Shown here piece by piece: positions 51,629 through 61,176 of a stretch of DNA of 64,000 nt. The position numbers and the translations under genes are program-made. Source of the stretch: CALGFI01 sp963786805 (GTDB taxonomy: Bacteria > Actinomycetota > UBA4738 > HRBIN12). The notes beneath the pieces are model-generated. The model was not told where the DNA came from. It worked only from the letters and a program-made list of their open reading frames with translations, and made no database searches. The stretch covers positions 496,001 through 560,000 of the forward strand of contig CAWBAK010000002.1 of the NCBI GenBank assembly GCA_963786805.1, written 5' to 3'. Each line of letters opens with the position of its first letter. The stretch's first letter is position 1.

Positions 51629-52504
51629 TCAGAGATAGGCGACCCGATGCCTCACGGAGCCGATCAGTCGTCCCAGGCGATGACCCGTGTCGAAGCCCAC
51701 ACCCGTCGCCGCCTTTCCGGATACGCGCCAAAAGAGTCGTCGGAGAAGCAGGCCCCAGGCCGCGACCACTTCGGCGGCAGATTCCCGCGGCATGCCGACG
51801 TGCCGGTATCTCCGATACAGGAACGCCTCCGTCACCCCGTACAGCAGAGCCTTCCGGAACCTCTTCGTCGTCCGACGGTCCAACCGATGATGCGAGATCG
51901 CACCCTGCACGAAGGTCGGCGGCGGCATGCCGGCCAGCTGCATCCGCCAGCAGAGATCCGCCTCCGCGTAACGCCTCAGGGAGCTGTCGAACCGGCCGAT
52001 CTCCTCGAACAGCGTCCTTCGGATCCCGAGTGTCCCGGCGCTCGCGAACGGCAAGAACCGCATGTCCGTGGAGATCAGACCGTCCATCTGCGGATGAGAC
52101 GCCCACAGGTGTGGTGCGTTGTGCTCCGCGAGATCGATCCTGCCGCACACGAACGGCCGCGTCCTGAGGGCCTCGATCATCGCCGCGACGTAACGCTCAT
52201 CGACCGTGTCGTCGGCATCCACGAACAGCAGGAGGTCGCGATCGGATGCGGCTGAGCCGATATTGCGATTGCCGCCCGGCGTTCCGGGCACGCGTGCCTC
52301 AACGACGCGGATATCGAGGCGATCCTTCCAGGCGACGAGCCGTTGGGAAAGGCGCTTCGAGGCCGAGCCGTCGACCACGATCACCTCGAACGGCGGCGCC
52401 TCCACCTGACCCGCGAGCGACTCGAGCGTCGCCCCCAGGTATGCGGCGTCGCGGCACGGGATGACGACGCTGGCCGACATCGGACCCGGATAACGACCGG
52501 TCAT
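51629..52504 (-). CDS. Glycosyltransferase family 2
   Basis: 291 aa from ATG 52504; GTG 52525 and ATG 52480 are alternatives, none with a strong ribosome site. GT-A start SASVVIPCRDAAYLGATLES, LLLFVDADDTVDERYVAAM (DxD) and SLRRYAEADLCWRMQLAG. The C-terminal 70 residues are basic and may form a membrane-associated helix. It is convergent with the DUF4910 gene. Confidence 0.85.
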   Translation of the reverse strand: MTGRYPGPMSASVVIPCRDAAYLGATLESLAGQVEAPPFEVIVVDGSASKRLSQRLVAWKDRLDIRVVEARVPGTPGGNRNIGSAASDRDLLLFVDADDTVDERYVAAMIEALRTRPFVCGRIDLAEHNAPHLWASHPQMDGLISTDMRFLPFASAGTLGIRRTLFEEIGRFDSSLRRYAEADLCWRMQLAGMPPPTFVQGAISHHRLDRRTTKRFRKALLYGVTEAFLYRRYRHVGMPRESAAEVVAAWGLLLRRLFWRVSGKAATGVGFDTGHRLGRLIGSVRHRVAYL

Positions 52505-52560
52505 GTCACGGTGTCGAACGTCCACCTCGAGGTCATCGACGAGCGGCTCATCTTCCTTGA

Positions 52561-52760
52561 TATCCGTTCCGTCGCAAGAACTCCCCCGGGTCCAAGCCCT
52601 CGCTCGACGCGGGCCCGATCATGGCACGTCTGTGGGCGCTCGATGTCTCGGATGACGACCACAGCCTTCTGGAGATCGCCGAGCGACCGGACTTGCCCTT
52701 CGATGTGATCAGGGACGCCGCCTGGGCACTCGTAGAGCGTGGCTTGCTCGAACCCGCCGC
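52561..52760 (+). pseudogene. Remnant of a second DUF4910-type gene (C-terminal winged helix only)
   Basis: In frame after a TGA at 52558, the plus strand encodes YPFRRKNSPGSKPS..., then MARLWALDVSDDDHSLLEIA ERPDLPFDV... WALVERGLLEPA, matching the HTH_47 tail of the protein at 50234 (ARLWVLNLSDARHSLLGIAE ... GGLLKPL). The peptidase-like core is absent and the frame then runs on into DNA antisense to the DUF2264 gene. It is probably the leftover of a deleted paralogue replaced by the neighbouring genes. Confidence 0.7.
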
Positions 52761-54775
52761 CTGGAACGGGCCAGCGCAACCGCCTCTTCGAGCAGGCCGA
52801 TCAGACGCTCCGCCTCATGCCCGATCCGGCGACCGACCTCTTCCGGAGGGAAGGGAGAGGGCCGCCCAAGAGAAACCGACGCTACACGCAAGACGCCGCG
52901 TCGAGACCGCGCGGTTTCGATGCGCGGTATGGACGAGTGGAGGTGAAGGACATTGTGGTCCGAGCGGCGGGGCTGGAGCGTCCGGTCGTATCCGATGAGG
53001 CCGCGGATGCCGCTCGCGGCATGCCGCGTCCGGACATGCGAGACGAGGCTTTCGCTCAACTCCGGTTCCCTTTCGTCATCCCACGCACATGCGAAGCCTC
53101 CCTCTCGGGCACGCACCTTCACGCGTGATCGGACCTGGTGCGCTCGAACCTGCTGGTCCTCGACGAACATGACCGCGGAGACCACCGTGGCCCGCGGGGT
53201 CAGCATCGGCGCCACTCGCCGGTAGATGGCTCGCGCGATCGCCCGAAGCCGGTTCCTCATCGCCGGTGCTCGACCCGGCCCTGGGTCCGACAGAGCAACC
53301 GAGACCGCCTTCGCCGGCCGCGCCAGCCATGGCTCCCCCAAGCGGTAGACGGCTTCGGTGATCAGCACGCCGTCCCGGATATCCAGAAGGCGGACCTCCG
53401 ATCGCGCGTACCAGCTTCGCCCGTCGCGCGAGAGCGTCAAGCCCGCTTCGCCGAAGGGATCGGACGCGCTTGTGCCCGTAGGTTGATGGCGCTCGATCTC
53501 GTAGCCGAAATGGGACGAATACGCCAGATCCGAGTACTTCTTCGGATAGACGAGACTCTTGCCGTTGACGACCTGAACGTGAGCCGTCGCTCGATCTCCT
53601 CGAACCAGGAACCCGGCTGCGGGGATCGCGAGGGTGTAATCGGCGTCCTCGATCGGAAGATCCTCCTCGGCGGAGCTCCAGAAGGGATGATCCTCGGGGA
53701 TCGCCAGAACGACGAAAGCCTTTGCGGCCCAGTACGGGGAACCAGGCCCGGAATACGGCTCCATCATGGGTTGGAATTCCCGTCTGAATCCCATCGTCAA
53801 TTCCCCATCGCTTCCGAGGACGCCGGGCGCGTCGAGGAACCGGCCGATCACTCGGCCACAGAGCCGCCGGACCTGGCCGAGCGGAAGGGGGCATGCGTCG
53901 GCCAGCACCGCGGCCGGGAACACGTGGGAAACACCCATCCGGTACACCATCGATCGTCCGAAGCACGGGAACGAGCCGTCCGAGCTGAACCAATGCACGA
54001 ACGATCGCTGGAACTCACTGGCACGCCCAACGATACGTTCTCTCCGCTCCGGCTGAGTGTCTCCGTCCAGCAAGGACCAGTACAGCAGGTACGGATGCAG
54101 AACGAGGGCGTTGTAGTAGTCGATGCTCCAGTTGGTGCGGCCGCCGGGTAAGGGACCGTCGTTGTACCAGCCATCGCCGACGTAGAAGGACTCGACTCGG
54201 TCCAGGTGGGCGTCGATGACGGCCTGATCGAAGCGACCGCCCAGATGCTTGGACACGCTCATGAGGAGCGCAGAGAACAGCCGCCAATTGTTGTCCACCG
54301 GAGGGATGGCGGACGCTTCCGAGAACCATGCGAGGACCCGGTGGCGTTCTTTGGCTGAGAGCGGATCCCACAGCCGCTCGCGCGCGAGCCAGAGGTTCCA
54401 CGCCATGGCGGCCGCCTCGACCAGCGTTTGACCGAGCCCGAGCAGACGGAACCAGGAATCCGGATGGTGCGGGTCGGTCCCGTTGACGAATCCTTCCCGG
54501 TAGAAGGCGCCGAGGTCGATCGTCCTTCCGTCGACCAGAGCTTCTCCTGTTGGGTGCGTCGCCAACCATGGGCCGGCCATCCACATGGACCGTGCGAACG
54601 CCTCCAGGGAGTCGCTCTCCGGTCCGCTGGCGCTCGGCCTTCCGTGTGGAAGATGGACCCGTGCATGACTGTCGGCCGCATGAGTCACGATCGGCTTCAG
54701 GAGGAGCAAGAATGTCCGCTCCCACTCGCGGCGCGTCATCTCGCTGATCGAGCCAGTCCTACTGGGATCCACCAC
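52709..54775 (-). CDS. DUF2264 family protein
   Basis: 688 aa. The N-terminal two thirds show the DUF2264 pattern of an alpha/alpha-barrel: PVDNNWRLFSALLMSVSKHL, GDGWYNDGPLPGGRTNWSID, YYNALVLHPYLLYWSLL and FSSDGSFPCFGRSMVYRMG. The remainder is a beta-rich domain. The fold is related to unsaturated glucuronyl hydrolases and heparinases, so glycan hydrolysis or lysis is suspected. No signal peptide is seen. The C-terminus overlaps the winged-helix remnant on the other strand by about 50 bp. Start GTG 54775. Confidence 0.8.
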   Translation of the reverse strand: MVDPSRTGSISEMTRREWERTFLLLLKPIVTHAADSHARVHLPHGRPSASGPESDSLEAFARSMWMAGPWLATHPTGEALVDGRTIDLGAFYREGFVNGTDPHHPDSWFRLLGLGQTLVEAAAMAWNLWLARERLWDPLSAKERHRVLAWFSEASAIPPVDNNWRLFSALLMSVSKHLGGRFDQAVIDAHLDRVESFYVGDGWYNDGPLPGGRTNWSIDYYNALVLHPYLLYWSLLDGDTQPERRERIVGRASEFQRSFVHWFSSDGSFPCFGRSMVYRMGVSHVFPAAVLADACPLPLGQVRRLCGRVIGRFLDAPGVLGSDGELTMGFRREFQPMMEPYSGPGSPYWAAKAFVVLAIPEDHPFWSSAEEDLPIEDADYTLAIPAAGFLVRGDRATAHVQVVNGKSLVYPKKYSDLAYSSHFGYEIERHQPTGTSASDPFGEAGLTLSRDGRSWYARSEVRLLDIRDGVLITEAVYRLGEPWLARPAKAVSVALSDPGPGRAPAMRNRLRAIARAIYRRVAPMLTPRATVVSAVMFVEDQQVRAHQVRSRVKVRAREGGFACAWDDEREPELSESLVSHVRTRHAASGIRGLIGYDRTLQPRRSDHNVLHLHSSIPRIETARSRRGVLRVASVSLGRPSPFPPEEVGRRIGHEAERLIGLLEEAVALARSRRRVRASHALRVPRRRP

Positions 54776-54789
54776 GTCGCTATCGAGAC

Positions 54790-55872
54790 CTATCGGTCAG
54801 GTCCATCGCCTTGGATCATCGGTGCCTCATCGATCCTTGGCCCAGGGCCCTGGGCGTGAGCGCCACGAAGACGCCGGCGAACCTCGCGACGGATGGACTC
54901 GAGGAGCCGGTTGACGTGACGACCGCCGACCCGGGCGAGGAAGGCCTGGGTGAGACCCCGCAGATACCAGACGCGGAACATCGGGGAACGAGCGACGGCA
55001 GGAGCGGATCGATAGGCCGCGACGAACAGGCGGAGTGCTTCTTCCGGCTCACCCTTCGCGTGCAACTGCTTGTGCGCTTGCTCGAGCAACGCTCTCATCC
55101 GCACGGCACCCTCACCGACTGCGCGCTCGCGTGGCGGAAGGGACGCCAGGAACGATCGCTCGAGAACGGACAGCGCGTTCTCGTGGTCGTGTGGCAGCCA
55201 CTGTCCCGGGTGCATCCGGCGCTCTCGGACGATGGCCGGGTGCAGGTACATGGGACCGAACCGTCGGGACGCTCTCAGGAGGAGGTCCCAGTCCTGAGCA
55301 GCCGTGAGCCGTTCGTCCCATCCTCCGATCGAACGCAGGTCCTCGGTTCTGAACATCACCTGACCCGTACCGGCGACCCACCCACCAAGCACGACTGGCC
55401 AGAGCTCTCGTCGGTGTGGTCTCCGCACATGCGGGATCCGTTTGCGATAGCCGTGGTCGTCGAACTCGATCCTTGCACCGCAGGCAGCAACCAGATCGCG
55501 ATGGTTCCTCAACGGCTCGATCAGCACCTCGAGGGCTCGAGTCCGGAATCGGTCATCATCGTCCAGGAAGATGACGTATTCCCCTACGGTCGATTGGAGA
55601 CCTCGGTTGCGCGCCGCAGCTCGATGCACATTCCGGTCCAACCGCAACACCCGGATGCGCGGATCTTCGATGCCGCCGAGCCAATCCGGAGTGCCATCCT
55701 CGGACGCGTCGTCCACGATCAGCAGCTCCCACCCAGCGAACGTCTGGGCTCGTACGGACGCAACCGCTTCTTGAAGGTATGCGAGTCGATCTCGGGTCGG
55801 GATCACAACCGAGACATGCACGTTCGCCGGAGCGTCCGGCGGCACCGAGAGTTCCTCGCGTGGTCCCGTCAT
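54790..55872 (-). CDS. Glycosyltransferase family 2
   Basis: 360 aa. HVSVVIPTRDRLAYLQEAVA, YVIFLDDDDRFRTRALEVL (DxD) and RLTAAQDWDLLLRASRRFG. The C-terminal third is helical with LLEQAHKQLHAKGEPEEALR, a TPR-like segment also seen in the GT2 at 31159. Fifteen bp upstream of the DUF2264 gene start on the same strand, so co-transcribed. Confidence 0.87.
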   Translation of the reverse strand: MTGPREELSVPPDAPANVHVSVVIPTRDRLAYLQEAVASVRAQTFAGWELLIVDDASEDGTPDWLGGIEDPRIRVLRLDRNVHRAAARNRGLQSTVGEYVIFLDDDDRFRTRALEVLIEPLRNHRDLVAACGARIEFDDHGYRKRIPHVRRPHRRELWPVVLGGWVAGTGQVMFRTEDLRSIGGWDERLTAAQDWDLLLRASRRFGPMYLHPAIVRERRMHPGQWLPHDHENALSVLERSFLASLPPRERAVGEGAVRMRALLEQAHKQLHAKGEPEEALRLFVAAYRSAPAVARSPMFRVWYLRGLTQAFLARVGGRHVNRLLESIRREVRRRLRGAHAQGPGPRIDEAPMIQGDGPDR

Positions 55873-55924
55873 CGTGCAGGAGGATATCGTCCGTCCACGG
55901 TGGACGGTGTCCGCCCGAGCGGGC

Positions 55925-56887
55925 CTACGACGATGTCACCAGCTCCCCACGTCCACGCAGGACGGATCCGATGTCCGCCAGGTCACTCCTGGAAAACCTC
56001 ACTGCCGAGGCTGCTGCATTCTCCCGGACATGATCGGGCGAGCGAGATCCCACGATCGCCGCGGTGATGCCGTCCTGCTGCAGGACCCACGCGAGCGCAA
56101 GTTGCGCCGGGGTGATGGCCAGGCGCTCGGCGTGAGGCTTTAGGGCATCGACGACACGAAGGTTGGCGTCGATCCTGCCGGGAGCGAAGAGTTGGTCGTA
56201 CGCTCGCAGTCCTTTCGTGCCGCTCCGCCAGTCGTCCGGTGGGAACCTCGTCGCTGCTGTGATCCCGCCCGTCAGGAGACCGAACGCGAGCGGGCCGTAG
56301 GCGATGACACCGGTGCCGTTTCGCGCACAGAAGGAGAGCAGCGGCAACCGCTCCTGCCAGAGCATCGAGAGATGCGGCTGCAGCGAATCCACGTGCCGGA
56401 TGCGTTCGCAGCGCGCGATCGCATCCTCGGTGAAGTTCGACACTCCGATCCACCGAACGAGACCGGCATCCACAAGCGACGCCATCGCGGCCCATGTCTC
56501 TTCCAGGGCAACGTCCTTCTCGTCCAACCAATGGAGCTGATAGACATCGATCACCTCGCGTCCAAGGCGCCTCAGGCTCGCTTCCGCCGCGCTGCGGACG
56601 TTCGCAGGCTCGAAACCCGTTCCCCGAGGGGCGGACGCGACCTTCGTGAACGTCATGACGTCAGGCCGCCCTTCGATCGCCCGGCCGATCAGTTCCTCCG
56701 AGCGACCGCGGCCGTAGATCTCGGCGGTGTCGAGCCAATTGATCCCAGCATCGAAGCCCGCCTTCATCGACTCGATCACCTGGTCGTCGGGTGGTGTGGG
56801 ACCCCAAGCGGTGGCCCCCGCCTCCCAACCGCCATAGCCGATCACGGAGATCACAGGCCCTTGGGAGCCAAGAGATCGCAGCTCCAT
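55925..56887 (-). CDS. Aldo/keto reductase
   Basis: 320 aa from ATG 56887 (MELRSLGSQG); the upstream extension to 57010 overlaps a glycosyltransferase. Catalytic tetrad visible: Asp and Tyr in NWLDTAEIYGRGRSEEL, Lys in VMTFTKVAS, His in VYQLHWLDE. NADPH-binding AIVGSRSPDHVRENA at the C-terminus. It may reduce a keto-sugar intermediate of the glycan pathway or be a general reductase. Confidence 0.88.
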   Translation of the reverse strand: MELRSLGSQGPVISVIGYGGWEAGATAWGPTPPDDQVIESMKAGFDAGINWLDTAEIYGRGRSEELIGRAIEGRPDVMTFTKVASAPRGTGFEPANVRSAAEASLRRLGREVIDVYQLHWLDEKDVALEETWAAMASLVDAGLVRWIGVSNFTEDAIARCERIRHVDSLQPHLSMLWQERLPLLSFCARNGTGVIAYGPLAFGLLTGGITAATRFPPDDWRSGTKGLRAYDQLFAPGRIDANLRVVDALKPHAERLAITPAQLALAWVLQQDGITAAIVGSRSPDHVRENAAASAVRFSRSDLADIGSVLRGRGELVTSS

Positions 56888-57010
56888 GTGGTCGGCGATC
56901 GAAGGTATCAACCTGATCTCCCGAGATCGGGGACCGACAGATGAGATGACGCGGAGTGTATCGTCGCCGACCCTTGAGGGGATCGCACGATCCCATGGAA
57001 TGAGAGACAA

Positions 57011-58023
57011 CTACGGTGAAGCAGCCAGGCCGACGTGCGATCCCGTCTGGAACCGATCGACGCCTCGCCAAGGATTCGCCCTGCGGCGAGGGGAACAGGC
57101 AAACTCGACCAACCTCGGGATGAACCAGATGTCTCGGGAGAGTCCCCTCAAGACAAAGCCTGCCAGCCGCGCGCAAGGACATCGGCCGGGCCAGCATGGC
57201 GATCGCGGTACAGCACTGCCAGGTGTGTAATCGCCGCAGATGCCTCAAGTCGGATCGACCGAGATCGCCGACGTCCAAGTAGGTGCGCAGGATCTCCAGA
57301 CGCTCCGAGGTATAGAGCTCCGTCCCCGGTCCCAGGCCACTCAGGGTCATGGATCCTTCGTGACTTCGATACCAGACGACCTCACGATCCATGTAGCCGC
57401 TCTTCACGTGAGCCAACGCCAAGCGAACCAAGAAATCCAGATCCCCTTCGACCCGAAAGCGAGTGTCGAAGAACCCGTATCGTTCGAACACCCGTGCATG
57501 GAAGAACCGAGCGTTGAGCATGGGGGTGATCCAATTGAGGTTGTCGATGTTCAGATACGAAGCCTGCCGCTCCGAGAGCGTCAAGAGCCTTTTGCGTCCG
57601 TCCGGTCCCTCGTTGAACACGACCGCATTTCCTACAACCGTATCCAGGCCGTCGCCCTCGAGGTAGGCGACCCCCACGGCCTGGAGCGCATCTGGAGAGT
57701 AGAAGTCATCGTCGTTGAGGATCCCGACAAGCTCCCCCGTTGCGATCCGTATCCCCTTGTTGTAGGCGTCGTAGACTCCAACGTCGGGCTCGCTGACGAC
57801 CTTGAGATGAGGATACTTGCGCAGCCTGGTCGATTGTGTCGTCTGTGGATGCCCCATCGACAACGATGTGTTCGATCGTGCCGTCATAGCGCTGTTCCAT
57901 CACACTCTTGATCGCGCCTTCGATGAACCCGGCACGATTGGACGTGGCCGTCACGATCGTGATCGAGGGCAGAGATCTCTTTCGGCCATCGCCCTCGGAC
58001 CCAGGCCGTCGATCCATCCTCAT
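57011..58023 (-). pseudogene. Glycosyltransferase family 2 interrupted by two frameshifts
   Basis: From ATG 58023: SITIVTATSNRAGFIEGAIK, HIVVDGASTDDTID. The frame then shifts (about 57824-57838) to LRKYPHLKVVSEPDVGVYDA, GELVGILNDDDFYSPDAL (DxD) and RVEGDLDFLVRLALAHV. Near 57154-57165 it shifts again to VLRGLSRDIWFIPRLVEF and ends at TAG 57011. Both breaks are repaired by dropping one base, giving about 336 aa. Without the second correction the frame would run on into the aldo/keto reductase gene. Confidence 0.82.
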
Positions 58024-58250
58024 GGTTTGAGACCGCCGTCTCTGTCGGTGGCCTTGTCGTTCGCCGGCTCTTGGCATCTCACACGCAACGCTCAAGTCAG
58101 GAGGGAGACCCGCGTAGCGTAGGAACACGGCTGACCGGGTGTCAACAGGGGTTGCGGCAACGGGCATGAGCACCCGCGGGCGAGGTCTTAGAGGGGAAGG
58201 CGGCTGCGTGGCCGACAAGGGCCATCAGAACGCTCATGTCTCTGAGCCGG

Positions 58251-58631
58251 TCACGCCCGTTCGACCGGCGCGTCCCGATCGATACTCGGGCGGAGGAGTG
58301 CGGCGATCCGTTGCCGCGTGACACCGAAGAGCTCGGCGATCTGCGCCATCGTGAGGCCTTCGGAGTACAGCGCGCGAGCCTCGATCCTTCGAAAGTTGCT
58401 GCCCGCGTCCGACAGATCGCTGAGCGTATGTGTCAGGAGTTCGACGACGAGCGGACGCTCCTCCATCGGGACGATCTCGCTATAGCGAAGTCCGCGCCCA
58501 CGCAGTCGGCGGATCGCGCGTGCACGTCGGAGGGCTGTCTTGTGCCTTTCCGCACTCTCGGCCAGCACGGTCTCGAGCTCGTCCAGTGCTGCCAAGACAG
58601 GGTCCGTCGCCTCGGGATCATTCACCTTCAC
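58251..58631 (-). CDS. Small helix-turn-helix protein
   Basis: 126 aa from GTG 58631. Helical N-terminus (ALDELETVLAESAERHKTAL, RRARAIRRLRGRG), then a C-terminal HTH: EGLTMAQIAELFGVTRQRIA. Probably a transcription regulator; it sits between a GT2 gene and the GT4 at 58831 and may control the locus. No ligand domain. It resembles the HTH of 5558 only in general pattern. Confidence 0.7.
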   Translation of the reverse strand: MKVNDPEATDPVLAALDELETVLAESAERHKTALRRARAIRRLRGRGLRYSEIVPMEERPLVVELLTHTLSDLSDAGSNFRRIEARALYSEGLTMAQIAELFGVTRQRIAALLRPSIDRDAPVERA

Positions 58632-58745
58632 AGGCTACCCCAAGCGCTCACAGGCCCGCGCAGCGGAACCCGTCCGGTCTAACACGAACAGGTAGCAATA
58701 GGGGCTTCCTTGGCGGCACTGCCTCGCGACGCTACGCTCGATCAC

Positions 58746-58788
58746 CTGGCGCCTGACGGGCGTCCAGCAACGAAAGGACGCAAGCCAG
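58746..58788 (+). other. Nested stem-loop upstream of the GT4 gene
   Basis: Outer arms CTGGC (58746-58750) and GCCAG (58784-58788) enclose GCGTCC (58760-58765) and GGACGC (58776-58781) with a 10-nt loop. It would lie in the 5' leader of the gene starting at 58831. Function unknown. Confidence 0.3.
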
Positions 58789-58830
58789 AGTGATCCGGCC
58801 ATCCATCAACACGCACGGGCAACCGTAGGC

Positions 58831-59973
58831 TTGCGCATCCTCGCGGCCGAATCCGATCTTCTGGCGGCAGCCGGCCGACAGCGAGCCTTCGTAGAGGTAG
58901 TACGGGGCTTGTCTGACCGCGGCCACTCGATCGACGTGTTCTATCGGAACCCTGGGCCATTGAAGGACGAGCTCCCAGCGAGCTGCCGGACGGTACGGGT
59001 GCCGGGGTTCCTCGAGCTGCTGTCCAAAAGCGGTACCGAGCAGCTTCGGCTCCTGCGTTCTGTGCTTTCGGCCTTGCCCGGCCGGTACGACCTCGTATTC
59101 GTCAATCGTCCCGAGCTCTGCGCCTTTGCGGCGATGGTTGGCACTCTGAAGCGCATACCCTCGTTCTGCTTTCTCCGCGACCATCGCTTTGGCTTCTCGA
59201 AGAGATCGAGGTTCATGCTCGGCCGGGTGACGCAGAGATTCGCGGTTTCAAACTTCATCCGCGATCACTACGTGCAAAGCGTCGGACAGGATCCGAAGAG
59301 GACGCACGTGGTCTACTCGGGCGTCGACACGTCCTACTACCAGCCCGCCGACGTCCGGAAGCGAGCCCTCGCACGCGAACAGTTCGGCATCCCCTTTGAC
59401 GCCTTCGTCATCCTCTATGCGGGGCGCATCGATCGGTCGAAGGGCGTCGATCATCTCATCGAAGCCTTCAAGACCCTGGTGGCACGCGACGCAAGCAACT
59501 ATCTCGTCATCGCTGGAGGTCCGGACATCGCCGATAACAGCGATCAGCCAACACGCGAAGGCTTGGCGTATCTCGCCCAACTTCAGGATCTGGCACCGTC
59601 CGACCGCTGCTCATGGGTTGGCAACGTCATGGATGTGCGGCCGCTGTACCAAGCTGCCGATGTCGCGGTGGTGCCATCGAGGATCGGGGAGGCGTTCGCG
59701 AGGGCGGTGATCGAGCCCATGTCGGCCGGGATCCCTGCGCTCGCTTCGAACAACGGCGGCAATCCCGAAGCTCTCGAACCAGACTTCAGCGACTTCCTGT
59801 TCGACATGGGAGACACGGCGGTGCTCCTCGAGAAGCTTGCCCGGCTTCGAGACTGGCGGGAACGCGAGCCACAGCTTGGAGAGGCGTGCCGAGAGCACGT
59901 CCTCAAGAGCTTTTCGGTCCAGCAAACGCTCGACTCGGTGGAACGCCTATTCACCGAGGCCGTTCGGACCTAA
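58831..59973 (+). CDS. Glycosyltransferase family 4
   Basis: 380 aa from TTG 58831, weak ribosome site. GT-B fold: N-terminal MRILAAESDLLAAAGRQRAF, linker HVVYSGVDTSYYQPAD, donor-side VILYAGRIDRSKGVDHLIEA and the E-x7-E motif EAFARAVIEPMSAGIPALAS. Retaining glycosyltransferase using an NDP-sugar. One of only a few plus-strand genes in this part. Confidence 0.88.
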   Translation: MRILAAESDLLAAAGRQRAFVEVVRGLSDRGHSIDVFYRNPGPLKDELPASCRTVRVPGFLELLSKSGTEQLRLLRSVLSALPGRYDLVFVNRPELCAFAAMVGTLKRIPSFCFLRDHRFGFSKRSRFMLGRVTQRFAVSNFIRDHYVQSVGQDPKRTHVVYSGVDTSYYQPADVRKRALAREQFGIPFDAFVILYAGRIDRSKGVDHLIEAFKTLVARDASNYLVIAGGPDIADNSDQPTREGLAYLAQLQDLAPSDRCSWVGNVMDVRPLYQAADVAVVPSRIGEAFARAVIEPMSAGIPALASNNGGNPEALEPDFSDFLFDMGDTAVLLEKLARLRDWREREPQLGEACREHVLKSFSVQQTLDSVERLFTEAVRT

Positions 59974-60000
59974 CGGGCATCACGACTGCGTGAAGGAACA

Positions 60001-61149
60001 CTACTTGGCCGCCCGGCGACTCAACACTGCCTCCCGCCCGGCCAACCACATGAGATTCACCTTGAGCGCCATCCGTGCTCCACCGAACGTGAGTGCCTTC
60101 CTGAAGCGGCGTTCCCGAAATGCGGCTTCACTGCGCTCCTTGAGGTAGGTGTCCCACATCGCTCCGATGTGCCTGCGGAATGCGGGCGTGGCGGCGATCA
60201 GGCTATTCATCCAGCGGTACACCCGCGCACGACCGCGCACCTCCGCCAGGCGCGACAACCTTCGCCGGATCACGAGCGCCGCCTGCGCGGCGTCCGCCTC
60301 ATGAAGGATCCGCTGGGGTGGGGTTGCATCGTCGTCGATGAGTCCGACCAGCGCTCGATGGCATCGCCATGAGCTCTCCGCCACCGGGAGAAGCCGCACG
60401 GGCAGATCAGACCACTTCCGGAGATCATCGAGAACCTCGAGATCTGCGTGGACGTCCCTCAGTTGGCCGTACAGCTGCTGGGTCAACTGAGAGGCGTGGA
60501 TGCGATACTCGGTCAGGAAGGCATCGACGAAGATGGGGTCGGCAAGAGCTACCAGCCGTGTCCACAGTGCATAGTCTTCCGCAAGCAATGACGGATAGCC
60601 GCCCACACGTTCGTATGCGGCCCGAGAGAAGACCGCCGTCAATGCCGGGATGTAGTTCCTGACAAGCAGAGCCCCGAACGCGGTCATCCCGGGAGCGGCT
60701 TCACTCGGCGCAACACCGTGCCAACCGCCGCCCTGGTCGGGTAGCGCATCCCCCTCCTCATCGATGTACCGGGTCCGGCCGTAGCTCAGGAGTGCTCCGT
60801 CCCGGAGTGCGGGGAGCTGCCGTTCAAGCTTGTCGGGAAGCCAACGATCATCCGAGTCGACTCTGGCGAGGAACGGGGCCGAAGACCGGTCGACGGCGAG
60901 CCGTAAGGATGCCCGGATGCCCATGTTCGCGCCACCCTCGTGCTTCATGACGTGCAATCGTTGATCTTCCTGGGCGAGAGCCAACAGTCTCGCCCACGTC
61001 GCATCAGACGATCCGTCGTCCACGACGATCATCTCGATGTCCCGAACCGTCTGGTTCAGGACGCTTCGGACGCATCCCTCGACATATCGTTCGTGGTTGT
61101 AGGCCGCACAGTGCACCGAGACGAGCGGGTTGGAGCGTTCCTTCGTCAC
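60001..61149 (-). CDS. Glycosyltransferase family 2
   Basis: 382 aa. LVSVHCAAYNHERYVEGCVR, IEMIVVDDGSSDATWARLL, FLARVDSDDRWLPDKLERQ (DxD) and LLAEDYALWTRLVALAD. The C-terminal 120 residues are basic and helical, perhaps for membrane contact. Starts 27 bp after the deacetylase stop and is in the same transcription direction. Confidence 0.88.
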   Translation of the reverse strand: MTKERSNPLVSVHCAAYNHERYVEGCVRSVLNQTVRDIEMIVVDDGSSDATWARLLALAQEDQRLHVMKHEGGANMGIRASLRLAVDRSSAPFLARVDSDDRWLPDKLERQLPALRDGALLSYGRTRYIDEEGDALPDQGGGWHGVAPSEAAPGMTAFGALLVRNYIPALTAVFSRAAYERVGGYPSLLAEDYALWTRLVALADPIFVDAFLTEYRIHASQLTQQLYGQLRDVHADLEVLDDLRKWSDLPVRLLPVAESSWRCHRALVGLIDDDATPPQRILHEADAAQAALVIRRRLSRLAEVRGRARVYRWMNSLIAATPAFRRHIGAMWDTYLKERSEAAFRERRFRKALTFGGARMALKVNLMWLAGREAVLSRRAAK

Positions 61150-61176
61150 GGGCTCCCTCGCCTACGAAGCGTCATC

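Noticed and set aside
56661..57010. Continuation of the GT2 frame to 56661
   Set aside because: The run after about 57154 overlaps the aldo/keto reductase gene and is low-complexity; the +1 frame gives a sensible GT2 C-terminus with a stop at 57011.
58142..58324. Small frames on both strands between the GT2 and HTH genes
   Set aside because: No ribosome site, domain or hydrophobic pattern; probably chance frames in high-GC DNA.
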